Shown here: positions 27,222 to 36,600 of the stretch, piece after piece
Layout: every line of letters starts with the position of its first letter
Position numbering within the stretch: the first letter of the stretch is position 1
NCBI GenBank assembly: GCA_019750335.1
Contig: JAIEOQ010000003.1
Coordinates: 186,001-250,000, forward strand
Source of the DNA: Candidatus Obscuribacterales bacterium
Lineage (GTDB): Bacteria > Cyanobacteriota > Vampirovibrionia > Obscuribacterales > Obscuribacteraceae
Reading direction: 5' to 3'
Length of the DNA stretch: 64,000 nt
Program-made: the position numbers and the translations under genes
Notes under the pieces: model-generated
What the model saw: only the letters and a program-made list of their open reading frames with translations
Told to the model about the DNA's origin: nothing
The model's database searches: none

Positions 27222-27279
27222 TTTAGGCAGCTATAATGGGAAAACGTCCCCGCGTGTTTTGCTGTGTTTATTTTGCCTG
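27222..27279 (+). promoter_or_regulatory. Conserved promoter/leader block upstream of giant gene A
   Basis: A block nearly identical to one upstream of gene B. It has TATAAT at 27232-27237 and then AAAACGTCCCCGCGTGTTTT (27241-27260), identical in both copies, which can fold with an AAAAC/GTTTT stem. A TATTTT-GCCT string follows in both. No good -35 box is seen with normal spacing, so a non-housekeeping sigma or an activator may be needed. The leader of about 55 nt could carry control. Confidence 0.7.
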
Positions 27280-27296
27280 ACCGAGGAATCATATCT

Positions 27297-30200
27297 ATGA
27301 AAATTGCTCTTCGCCGGCTTTGCGGTTGTCTTGGGGCGTTTTTATTATTATGGCAAAGCAGCGGGATAGGGGCCTTCGCTGATGAGACTGGCGGCGGTGA
27401 TGCCGGTGCAGCGGAGCATTGTCATCATGCTGATAATTGTTCGCAAGCGGCCCCCTCATCGCTAAACCTTGACTTGACTTCGACAACAGCAAGCGTAGCT
27501 TTTAGTGGTGGCTGCCAACAACTTCCGGTAAATATCGATGTGGCCGGCGTTGCCCAAACTGTTAATCCGGGACAAATGTTGACACCGGCTCAAGCTGTAG
27601 CTGCTTATCAAGTGTTGCGTGGTGGCGAGCAGAATATTTTGCTTGGTATCGATGGCTCGGCTATCGGCGGTAGCATGGTTATCGGTTCGCATTTAGCCAA
27701 TATGCTGAACAGCATTGTTATCCCGACAGGCGTAACTGTTGTCGACAGAACTTCGTCTTTGAACTTAGCCGGCGATATAACCAACTCCGGAACTTTGCTT
27801 TCAGTTTCAACTAATCCGGCAGTAACTGCTGCCACTATTTCTGCTGCCAATATATTGAATGGTCAAAGCGGTTTGCTTACGACCATATTGCCTGATGGTG
27901 GCTTAGCCAGCTTGGGCTTGTCCAACTTTGGCAATTTGGTTTCAAATTTAAGTCTGAATTTGAATGCCATCAATAATATAGTCAATTCGGGCATAATCTC
28001 GAGCGCCGGTAATTTGAATATGACTGCCGGCGGTTCAATCGAAAACGTTATGGCTAGCCCGTCGGCAATAGTGCCGGTTATGCAAGCAGCTGGAACTTTG
28101 AGCATGCTTGCCAATCAAATTACAAATGCCGGTGCCATTCAATCGATTTACGGCAATATAAATGTATTGTCTTCTATGGCTGCGCCTAATATCAACATCA
28201 CCGGTACCAACGGTGTGATGGAAGCTTTGAACGGCGCTATCAACTTGCGCGATGCTTTGTACACCGGCAGCGGCAATATCAATTTGTTCGGTGGTGATTG
28301 GCTATCTGAACAGCTCAATTTTTATACCGGTACCGGTACGATTATGGCTCAGGTTGGGCAAGTTACCGGGATTAAAACAAGCTATGCCGGCGCCGAACAT
28401 TTCAGCGCAAACACTGCGAATCTTATTCTTGGCGATCATTGTATTACCGGCGACCCGACTTATGCTAATACAGGTAATATCACCATCAGCGGTGCGCTTA
28501 CTCCAAACGAAGATATTGCCATAATTGCTGGCGGTAGTGTTTTAGGCGATGCCACTGCTTCTATTACTACGACTGGTGCCAATATCACTATAGTTGCCGG
28601 CGCTCATATTACAAGCGGTGGCGGTACAGGCGGTCAGACTGTTACCAATGCCACAGGCGGCGTAGTATCGCCGGTAACTTATACTTTTGACAACACTGCC
28701 AATGGCAATATTGACTTCACGCCATCAAGTGGCACTGCAATTACAAGCGGCGGCGGGAATGTCACTTTGCTGGCAAATTATGTTACTGCCGGAACAGGTA
28801 ACGTATGGTTCAAAACTACAGGTACAAGCATAGATACGACTAATGCTGGTGGAAGCGGAGGTAACATACTTATTGTTGCTGGTGGTCAGGGCGGCAACGC
28901 GCAGTCAGGCTCCATATCGCAAGCCGTACAAATCGGAGCGATTGCGACTAGCGGGCAAACGGCAAGCGGAAATGTAACCATTTATACTGCTGCGCCAGTT
29001 ATTACAGGCGGGAATGCGACTTACAACACCAACGGTCAGTTGACTGCGGGATCTTATCCAACTAGCAGCAACAGCTATACTTTTAACAGCAGCGGACAGA
29101 TAAATATAGCCGGCAACATCACGACAATGGGTAACGGTGGTGCCGGTGATTTCAACCAGGGTGCTGCCGGTACAAGCGGTGGTTCGATTACGATTCGAGC
29201 CGGCAGCGATATAACCGCAAGTAACCTTCTTTCTTGGGGAGGAGGCGGCGGTGGTGGCGGTCCCATCGGCGGCGGCGGCGGTGCCGGTGGAAACGGCGGA
29301 AATATTTCGGTTACTTCCGATACCGGCGCTTTGACTATCAGTGGTGAGGTGAACTCATCCGGAGGAGGAGGCGGCGGTACATATTCGGGAGGCGGCGGCG
29401 CCGGTGGCACGGCCGGTACGATTCGTCTTGAAGCGACAAACAACCAGGTAAGTGTAAGCCGCTCCATACTTGCAAGCTCTGGTGGTGCCGGCGTAAATGG
29501 TTTTAGTCCGGGAGGCGGTGGTGGCGGTGGCTTCACTGCTAGCGGCGGCGGCGGCGGTAACGGTGCTGCTTCCGGAGGCGGCGGTGCCGGCTCAAACTCA
29601 AGTTTTGCTAATGGCGGTGGCGGTGGTGGCGGCTATTTGGGCGCCGGTGCTGCTGGTGATGCTTTTATTCCTTTTGGTGGTACCGGTGTTGACGGTAATG
29701 CCGGCAGCGTCACATCTAATTTTTCTTATAATCCATCAAATGGAGTTTTTGGTGCTACAGGTGGTGCCGGCGGTTCAAGCGGAGCTGTTAATGCAGGCGG
29801 TACAGGCAGCAGCAGTTTTGTTGCCGGCGGTGGTCAAGGCGGAGCCGGTGGCGGTAATGCCGGAGCCGGTTTGAACGGCAACAGTATTACGCTTGTTTCC
29901 AATTACGGTACGGCGATAGAGGTGATGCCGAACATCATTGGTGGCATTGTTTCTCTTACGAATAACGCTGCTACAAACGGTCTCATATTTAACTCCGGCA
30001 CTATCCTAAGTAGCTACGGCGGTTTAACTCTGACTGCTGCCACCATTAACAATGGCAGTTCCATAACCAATTATCAAAGCGGTAATGTAACTCTTACCGG
30101 AAGTTCCGCTCCGGCTACAACTGCCATTATCAATAGCGGGACGATTAACCAAAACAGTTCAGGTAGTCTTACTCTTTCAGCTGGTGGCACAGGCAGCCTA

Positions 30201-33200
30201 TTATTGCGCGGATCAGGTACATATACCACCAACGGCGGTGTCACATCCATTCTTGCCAGAAGCACTGGACAATCAGTATCAATTTCTAACGGCTCGGTAA
30301 TTAATATTGCCGGCGGTAATCCGATTAATATCAGCACTCCTAATCTGATTTTTCTAGCCAGCACTATAAGCCCCTCTATCAATGCTACCGGAGCTTCGAC
30401 CATCACTATAGATTCAGGTGATTCGGCCGCCAATGTTGACTTGACCATAACCGGGACGAGCGGTTTTACCGGCACCATGACTACAGCCGGCGGCGGTATC
30501 AGTATCGACCCGACCGGGACTGGTGCTTTGAACTTTGCTCAATCAGGCTCAGGCGGAACGACACTTAACTTCAATAGCTCCGGCTCCACTTTTACCGTAC
30601 AAGGGGCAGGCTCTGTTTCGGTTGCAAGCGAAGTTACTGTTGCCAGCAATAGAAATATCAATATGACGTCACCGGCTTATACGATAAATGGCAGCTTAAC
30701 GACCACCGCTACTGCAGGTACGATTACACTGCAAAGCAGTACTGATATGTCTCTTGCCGGAGTGATGACTCTGACTACGCCTTCCGATGGTACGGTGTCG
30801 TTGCTGGCTATGGCTGCCGGTAAAACTTTGACTATCGGTGATGCTAGCGGAATAATAATAGCCGGTGGCGGTGCTGTTAAGATACGCACTCCGAATTTTG
30901 CCTTCAACTCGACGACGGCAGATACTACAATTAACGCGACGGGTGGATCTTCAGCAGTTACCATTGACTCAGGTAATTCGGCTGCTGATGTTAACTTGAC
31001 CATTACCGGTCCGAGTGGTTTTTCCGGCATCATATCCGCTGGTGGTGGTACCACAATAGATCCGACCGGCAATGGCAGCCTTACTTTCCAAAAATCAAGC
31101 ACGGATCCAGCAACGCTTAATTTCAACAGCCCTTTCACGGATTTCACGGTGCAAGGAGCAAGTGCTGTGACGGTGAATAGCGGTGTAACCGTTGCCAGCA
31201 ACCAGAGCATCGGTATGACGGCGCCGGCGTATACCATAAATGGCGGTATCACGACTGCCAGATCCTCCGGATCGCTTATACTGCAAAACACGTTGGATAT
31301 GTCTTTATCTGGCAGCGGCACTTTGACGACGCAGTCCAACGGAACGACTTTTCTTCAAGCAATGGGAGCCGGCAGAACTTTAACCATCGGCGATGCTACT
31401 GCTCTGCAAATTGCCGGTGGTGGCGCTATTAGTATCCGTACACCAAATCTTACTTTTGGATCTACTACAGCTAATTCTTCAATTACTGCAACCGGTAACT
31501 CGGCAATTACAATCGACGCCGGCACATCAGGACCGGCTATCGATCTGACAATTACCGGTGCTTCCGGCTATGAAGGTACTATTGCTACCGGTTCAAACGG
31601 CAGCATAACCATATCGCCAACCGGTCAAGGAAATGCCTTTTTTGCTAAGTCCGGATCTTCAAGTACCGTTCTCAACTTCAACGGTGCGCCGGTAACTTTA
31701 ACCGACGAATGCAACTTCACTTTTGACAGTGGAGTGACTTTCCGATCGGATAATACGATTACATTCAATCTGACCAGCACTGCTATCGATCAAATTATTA
31801 CAATCAACGGTACGTTAGAGTCCACTAAGTCAGATGCCGGCAATACCACCATTCTTCTTAGTTGCCCGGCAACCAGCTTTACTCTTGCTGGAACCGGTAC
31901 TATCGTGCAATCGGGAGCTGGTGCAGGCAATACAGTATTCAGTTCCGGCAGTAAGATTTCGCTGCTTGATAGTACAAATCTTGCGTTGAACAATACCAAT
32001 GTAGGAGGCACGACTTATTTCTATACGCCGATTATTGCTGTAAGTAATGCGTCAGCTGCTCCGGCTTCGGCTACACTCTCCGGGACCAATACAAATATTG
32101 TGCTCGGTTCGACTGATGGCTGCACGACTTGTAACTTATCCTTTGAGCTTAGCGGCGCGGCAACATCGGGTATTTTGAATATTAACGACGTGGCTTTGTC
32201 GACAAGTACTGCCACCGGTGGACCGCTTATCGATATCAATTTTGCGTCTGGCTTTACTTTAAGCTCGAACAACGAGATGAAGCTTACTTCTAATCTGGGC
32301 ACAATCACCAACGACGGTACGATACAAATTACCGGCACTAACAGTCTGCTTCAATTTGCTTCTCTGTTTGCCGGTGATTTGCTCAAAGTAATCAATAACA
32401 GCATTATTGAATCTACCGGTGGCGGTGGTAGCATCATCGGTTTTAATGGCGGTGCTAATCCTAAAATCGAAGTTAGCGGCACCGGTACTATTACCGGTTC
32501 TACTTTGAACTTCGGTAAGTTAAACTCGGCAACTTTGCAAATAGACCCGCCGTCGTACACGATCTCGTCTTTTAGTGGTTCATACACCAGTGGCGATATT
32601 TCAATCGATCAAACTTCGGTAACCGGCAGCACAATTAATATTTCCGGAATTGATCCGAACCCACCGGCTCCGACTCCAACGCCTAAACCTTCGGAAACGA
32701 CTGGATCGACAACAGCCACACCGAGTTATTTCCTTGTATTGCTCTCTTTGGCTGAGTTGCAAGCTCAATTCCAAACTTCAGTCAATCAATTAAACGAGCA
32801 AATCGGTACACGTCTTGCTACTGATTACACGCCGACTATGATCATGCCTGAGTGGAACAATCAATTCCCGCTGCAAGGTGGTGTCACTATCGATGGTGTG
32901 GCCGGAATCGGACAAGGATTGTTTACGGCAAGCGGATTCAACGCTGCAGAACTCAATGCGTTGGCAGCCCAAGGCATTGTGTTTGGTCCGAAGAGCAACG
33001 GCAATTTCTTGGATTTGATTCAAGGCTATGTATTGTTTACGCCGACAAACAATATTCAAGTGCAAACTCGCGAAGGTATAGCTTACATACCTAAGGGTGC
33101 GGCAGTGTGGATTATGGAAACCGGTAACGATGCTGCCATTTACGACTTGCATGACAATAACGGGCATCCGGTAACCGTAGTGGTAAACGAACACAAATTG

Positions 33201-33500
33201 ACTCTGGCTCCAGGCAAACAATGTTTGCTTTCGCGAGATTTGAAATCTGATTACGACACTTTGAATCCTGGAAAATCAATCGGTTATCGTGAGATCAAAG
33301 AGTATGATTTAGGCAAAGGCATCAAAGCTTTTATCGGAGAATTTTCTATTCCAAGTGGAATGACCAGTGTCCCGGTAATGCGTGCTCTATTGAATTCAAA
33401 CGATCCGGCTCAGATAAAGGCTGCTCATCAAATGTTGAAAAACGCCGCTATTCTTTCGGATCTTGGTGGTTATAAAACACCTTATAAAACCAAGCCTTAA
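27297..33500 (+). CDS. Giant exported repeat protein A, surface-protein family
   Basis: A 2067-residue protein with a Sec signal peptide, starting at the ATG at 27297 after GAGGAA; the earlier GTG at 27264 lies in the leader. After the leader comes a Cys/His-rich bit (EHCHHADNC), then a head of about 230 residues shared with B and C (for example SAIGGSMVIGSHLANMLN). The middle is a long beta-rich, Asn/Thr/Gly repeat region with a glycine-rich tract and 184-residue tandem repeats. The tail (last 250 residues) is shared with B and C and has a FecR-like beta pattern (IQVQTREGIAYIPKGA). No anchor motif (LPXTG, beta barrel) is seen. An adhesin or surface layer role is inference. Confidence 0.85.
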   Translation: MKIALRRLCGCLGAFLLLWQSSGIGAFADETGGGDAGAAEHCHHADNCSQAAPSSLNLDLTSTTASVAFSGGCQQLPVNIDVAGVAQTVNPGQMLTPAQAVAAYQVLRGGEQNILLGIDGSAIGGSMVIGSHLANMLNSIVIPTGVTVVDRTSSLNLAGDITNSGTLLSVSTNPAVTAATISAANILNGQSGLLTTILPDGGLASLGLSNFGNLVSNLSLNLNAINNIVNSGIISSAGNLNMTAGGSIENVMASPSAIVPVMQAAGTLSMLANQITNAGAIQSIYGNINVLSSMAAPNINITGTNGVMEALNGAINLRDALYTGSGNINLFGGDWLSEQLNFYTGTGTIMAQVGQVTGIKTSYAGAEHFSANTANLILGDHCITGDPTYANTGNITISGALTPNEDIAIIAGGSVLGDATASITTTGANITIVAGAHITSGGGTGGQTVTNATGGVVSPVTYTFDNTANGNIDFTPSSGTAITSGGGNVTLLANYVTAGTGNVWFKTTGTSIDTTNAGGSGGNILIVAGGQGGNAQSGSISQAVQIGAIATSGQTASGNVTIYTAAPVITGGNATYNTNGQLTAGSYPTSSNSYTFNSSGQINIAGNITTMGNGGAGDFNQGAAGTSGGSITIRAGSDITASNLLSWGGGGGGGGPIGGGGGAGGNGGNISVTSDTGALTISGEVNSSGGGGGGTYSGGGGAGGTAGTIRLEATNNQVSVSRSILASSGGAGVNGFSPGGGGGGGFTASGGGGGNGAASGGGGAGSNSSFANGGGGGGGYLGAGAAGDAFIPFGGTGVDGNAGSVTSNFSYNPSNGVFGATGGAGGSSGAVNAGGTGSSSFVAGGGQGGAGGGNAGAGLNGNSITLVSNYGTAIEVMPNIIGGIVSLTNNAATNGLIFNSGTILSSYGGLTLTAATINNGSSITNYQSGNVTLTGSSAPATTAIINSGTINQNSSGSLTLSAGGTGSLLLRGSGTYTTNGGVTSILARSTGQSVSISNGSVINIAGGNPINISTPNLIFLASTISPSINATGASTITIDSGDSAANVDLTITGTSGFTGTMTTAGGGISIDPTGTGALNFAQSGSGGTTLNFNSSGSTFTVQGAGSVSVASEVTVASNRNINMTSPAYTINGSLTTTATAGTITLQSSTDMSLAGVMTLTTPSDGTVSLLAMAAGKTLTIGDASGIIIAGGGAVKIRTPNFAFNSTTADTTINATGGSSAVTIDSGNSAADVNLTITGPSGFSGIISAGGGTTIDPTGNGSLTFQKSSTDPATLNFNSPFTDFTVQGASAVTVNSGVTVASNQSIGMTAPAYTINGGITTARSSGSLILQNTLDMSLSGSGTLTTQSNGTTFLQAMGAGRTLTIGDATALQIAGGGAISIRTPNLTFGSTTANSSITATGNSAITIDAGTSGPAIDLTITGASGYEGTIATGSNGSITISPTGQGNAFFAKSGSSSTVLNFNGAPVTLTDECNFTFDSGVTFRSDNTITFNLTSTAIDQIITINGTLESTKSDAGNTTILLSCPATSFTLAGTGTIVQSGAGAGNTVFSSGSKISLLDSTNLALNNTNVGGTTYFYTPIIAVSNASAAPASATLSGTNTNIVLGSTDGCTTCNLSFELSGAATSGILNINDVALSTSTATGGPLIDINFASGFTLSSNNEMKLTSNLGTITNDGTIQITGTNSLLQFASLFAGDLLKVINNSIIESTGGGGSIIGFNGGANPKIEVSGTGTITGSTLNFGKLNSATLQIDPPSYTISSFSGSYTSGDISIDQTSVTGSTINISGIDPNPPAPTPTPKPSETTGSTTATPSYFLVLLSLAELQAQFQTSVNQLNEQIGTRLATDYTPTMIMPEWNNQFPLQGGVTIDGVAGIGQGLFTASGFNAAELNALAAQGIVFGPKSNGNFLDLIQGYVLFTPTNNIQVQTREGIAYIPKGAAVWIMETGNDAAIYDLHDNNGHPVTVVVNEHKLTLAPGKQCLLSRDLKSDYDTLNPGKSIGYREIKEYDLGKGIKAFIGEFSIPSGMTSVPVMRALLNSNDPAQIKAAHQMLKNAAILSDLGGYKTPYKTKP
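29241..29880 (+). repeat. Glycine-rich low-complexity tract in protein A
   Basis: About 210 residues dominated by GGGGG, GGAGG, GGNGG and GSSG runs encoded by GGC/GGA/GGT mixtures. The DNA is varied at third positions, so the pattern is at protein level rather than a recent DNA expansion. It sits between the beta-rich head and the 184-residue repeats. A related tract occurs in protein C. Confidence 0.85.
30375..31700 (+). repeat. 552-bp (184-residue) tandem repeats in protein A
   Basis: The string INATG or ITATG begins at 30375, 30927 and 31479, exactly 552 bp apart each time. Within the unit the order is: ITIDSG, LTITG-SG, a GG-IDPTG turn, LNFNS, FTVQGA, VTVASN, PAYTING, LTT, LTIGDA, IAGGGA and IRTPN. 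The third copy breaks down after about 200 bp. The copies differ at many synonymous sites, so the duplication is old. Confidence 0.85.
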
Positions 33501-33557
33501 ATCTAAAAACCATAGATAAAATCTTGGGGTTTAACCTTTGGGTGGACCGCTGTCAAC

Positions 33558-33616
33558 TTTAGACAGCTATAATGGAAAAACGTCCCCGCGTGTTTTTGTG
33601 CGTCTATTTTTGCCTA
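33558..33616 (+). promoter_or_regulatory. Conserved promoter/leader block upstream of giant gene B
   Basis: The second copy of the block before gene A. TATAAT is at 33568-33573 and the identical AAAACGTCCCCGCGTGTTTT lies at 33577-33596. Further TATTTT-TGCCTAATCGAG matches TATTTT-GCCTGACCGAG. It shows B has its own transcription start and is probably controlled with A. Confidence 0.7.
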
Positions 33617-33635
33617 ATCGAGAGTACCTTCCCGT

Positions 33636-36600
33636 ATGAATAGCTTTGCGCGCAGATTTTTTGGTATTGCCGGAACCCTTTTAATGTTAGGTCAGGGTAC
33701 CTGGCTTACGGCTTTAGCCGATGACGGCAGTGGAGCCGGCACAGGACAGTGTCAACAGGCAGGTGGAGATTGCAGTCATCCTGAGACGGCGTCGTCGCTA
33801 AATCTTGATTTGACTTCCACTGCGGCAAGCGTAACTTTTAGTGGCGGGCAGCAAGCTGCTGCAGTAAATATCGATGTAGCCGGTGTAGCGCAAACGATTA
33901 ATCCGGGTCAGATGCTGACACCAGCTCAGGCAGTAGCGGCTTATCAAGTACTGCATACAGGCGCGCAAAATATTTTGCTTGGTGTTGATGGCTCAGCTAT
34001 TGGCGGTAGTATGGTTATTGGCTCTCATTTAGCCAATATGCTCAACAGTATTGTCATTCCAACCGGTGTCACTGTTGTCGACAGAACTTCGTCTTTAAAT
34101 TTAGCCGGAGACCTAACTAATTCCGGGACTTTACTTTCAGTTTCAACTAACCCGGCTGTAACGGCAGCCACAATTACTGCTGCCAATATATTGAACGGAC
34201 AAAGCGGTTTGCTTACCACCATTTTGCCTGATGGCGGGTTGGCTAGTCTTGGTTTATCTAATTTGAGTAATCTGGTTTCAAACTTAAGTCTTAGTTTGAA
34301 CGCCATCAATAATATAGTGAACTCCGGTGTGATTTCGAGCGCTGGCAATTTGAGCATGACTGCTGGCGGTTCAATTCAAAATATTATGTCCGGCGGTGCG
34401 CTGCCAATGATGCAAGCTGTGGATGCCGTCAATATGCAGGCATCGCAAATCATCAATCAAGGCAACATTGTTTCGCAATTGGCTAATGCTAACTTTGTTA
34501 CTAATTCGATTATCAATGCTGGAGCGATTCAAGCTTTGGCCGGCAATATCAACGTTGCCACAATGCCGAGTTTGGATAAAACCAATCTGTCCATACTTAA
34601 CGGTGATTTTCTGTCACAAGCTTTAAATATCACTGCGGCTAACGACGGCATTGTGAATATCAATGTCAACGAAATTAGCGGCATCATGAATGTTACGGCC
34701 GGAGAGTTGCATGCCACAAGTGCCACGCCTATATTTCGTTTAGGCAGTATGAACATCACCGGCGATCCGACCTATTGGAACCCGACTGGCGATATTGAAA
34801 TAAGTGGCAATCTTTCATTTAACGGTCAAAATCTCTCTTTAATCGCTTCGGGCAATATTTATACCTCCGGCGGCAACTGGGTCATTGACACGTCATCAGC
34901 CGGTAACGCCGGCAGTATCTTAATGGTTGCCGGTGTCAAAATGACGCCTTCGGCAGGTGGCACCGGGGGTAATACCGGTGGCGCAGGCGATACGACAACA
35001 ACTCTTACCTTAGAGGGACCGTCAACAACAGGTGGTTCTATTGATTTAACAGGCAATGGTAGCGCGCCTATTACTCAACTTACTTCTAACTCAACAAACA
35101 ATGGTGACGGCGGCTCGGTAACTCTTGTCGCTTACGAAGGCGGCACCAGTGGAACCGGCACCATATCAGTGCCTTCAAGTGTTACGATTACTACCGGTAC
35201 TGCTACGAGCAATGGCTTCACACTTAACGGCAATGTCAACATCATTGCCGGAGCCAGCACGGGTAATGCCATTTCTATCGGCGGCATAAACACTTCGGGC
35301 AACAGCACTAATCCGGCATCAGCCAATAACGGCTTGATTACAATAAACTCGGCGACACCGGAATATTGGTCTAACCCCAACGGTTCAACTGCCACTCTAC
35401 TTTCTACAGGTAATTCTTTTACTGATGTTGTAATCAATGTCAATTCGGTAACCGGTCTGAATGTGAATGACGTTATTTATATCAATCCGTTGGGCGCTAA
35501 TGGCGAGCAAGTGACTATCAGCGCTATTAACGGCAATGCAATTACAGTCAGCCCGCTTACCTATGCTCATACTGTTGATGAAGCTGTATATATATCGACG
35601 TCGAACACAACCGGTATAGAAGTCAGTCCTGTCGGTGTTGTCGGTTCTGTATCAAGCGGTTTGCCTATGACAAATAGCGGCGGTATTATTTTGCCTGGCG
35701 CTCAACAAAACGGCAATATCACTATCGGCGGTCAGATTATCGGCAATAATGCCATTGTTATTGCCACCAGTCCTAATGATGGCGGCAGTAACGGGACAGT
35801 CAATATCAACAATTCAATGAACTTGACCATGAATCTGACTCAAAACAGTCCGATTACTCCTTACCAGTCTTATCCGACTATTTCGATCACCGGAACTACA
35901 GTAAATGTTGATGCAGGAGCGACTATCAGCTCACAAATATTTTCCGGTACGGTCAGTGCTCCGGGAACCACATATGCTAACGCGCCCAATATTATTACAA
36001 TCATTACTCAAAACCTAAATAACGCCGGCACCATTACCGGTGGCGATCCGGCAAGTGCACCGTTTTCCAACTCATATATCAATATTCAAGCTCCAAGCGG
36101 CGGAAGCTTGAGCGTTACCGGCAACGGTACTTATTCAGTGCCCGGCTATAGCGTCATTGAATTTGCCGGAGCCGATACTCAAAATTTGAATTTGAATTCA
36201 AGTCCGACTATCAGCACCGGTCCCGGCTCACTGGTCATATTTAACGCTCAAGGCTCCGGCGGCATTGTGTCCTTGGCTGCCAATCAAACCATCACCATCA
36301 ACGGCGGACCGGTGGTCAGTATCAATACGCCTCAATTAAGTCTTGGTGCCGGCTCAAATATAAACGCAACTGGTGCTTCAACAGTAGCAATTACTGCCGG
36401 TTACACAAAAGACGATTTAAATGTTTCAACCGATATATCCGGAACTTCAAGCATATCGGTTGGCAGTGGTGGCGCCATTAAAATGCGCCCGAAAAACGAC
36501 GCTAATCTGAATATTAACTCGACTGGTAGCGGTACTTTGTCGCTATCCGGTGCTACGGCATTGCTTGCTGTATCCGGTACCGGCACTGTAACTGTGACGC

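Noticed and set aside
29075..29536. Proline-rich open frame on the minus strand inside gene A
   Set aside because: It is the antisense of the glycine-rich tract (GGN read backwards gives CCN), with no ribosome site.
29241..29880. Relation to mycobacterial PE_PGRS proteins
   Set aside because: Similar composition only; no PE domain, and the head and tail are different.
30677..31339. 220-residue open frame on the minus strand in gene A
   Set aside because: Antisense shadow of the 184-residue repeats; its composition follows the codon pattern of the plus strand.
30375..31700. 552-bp repeats as a CRISPR or transposon array
   Set aside because: Repeats are coding, in frame and far too long for CRISPR, with no terminal inverted repeats.
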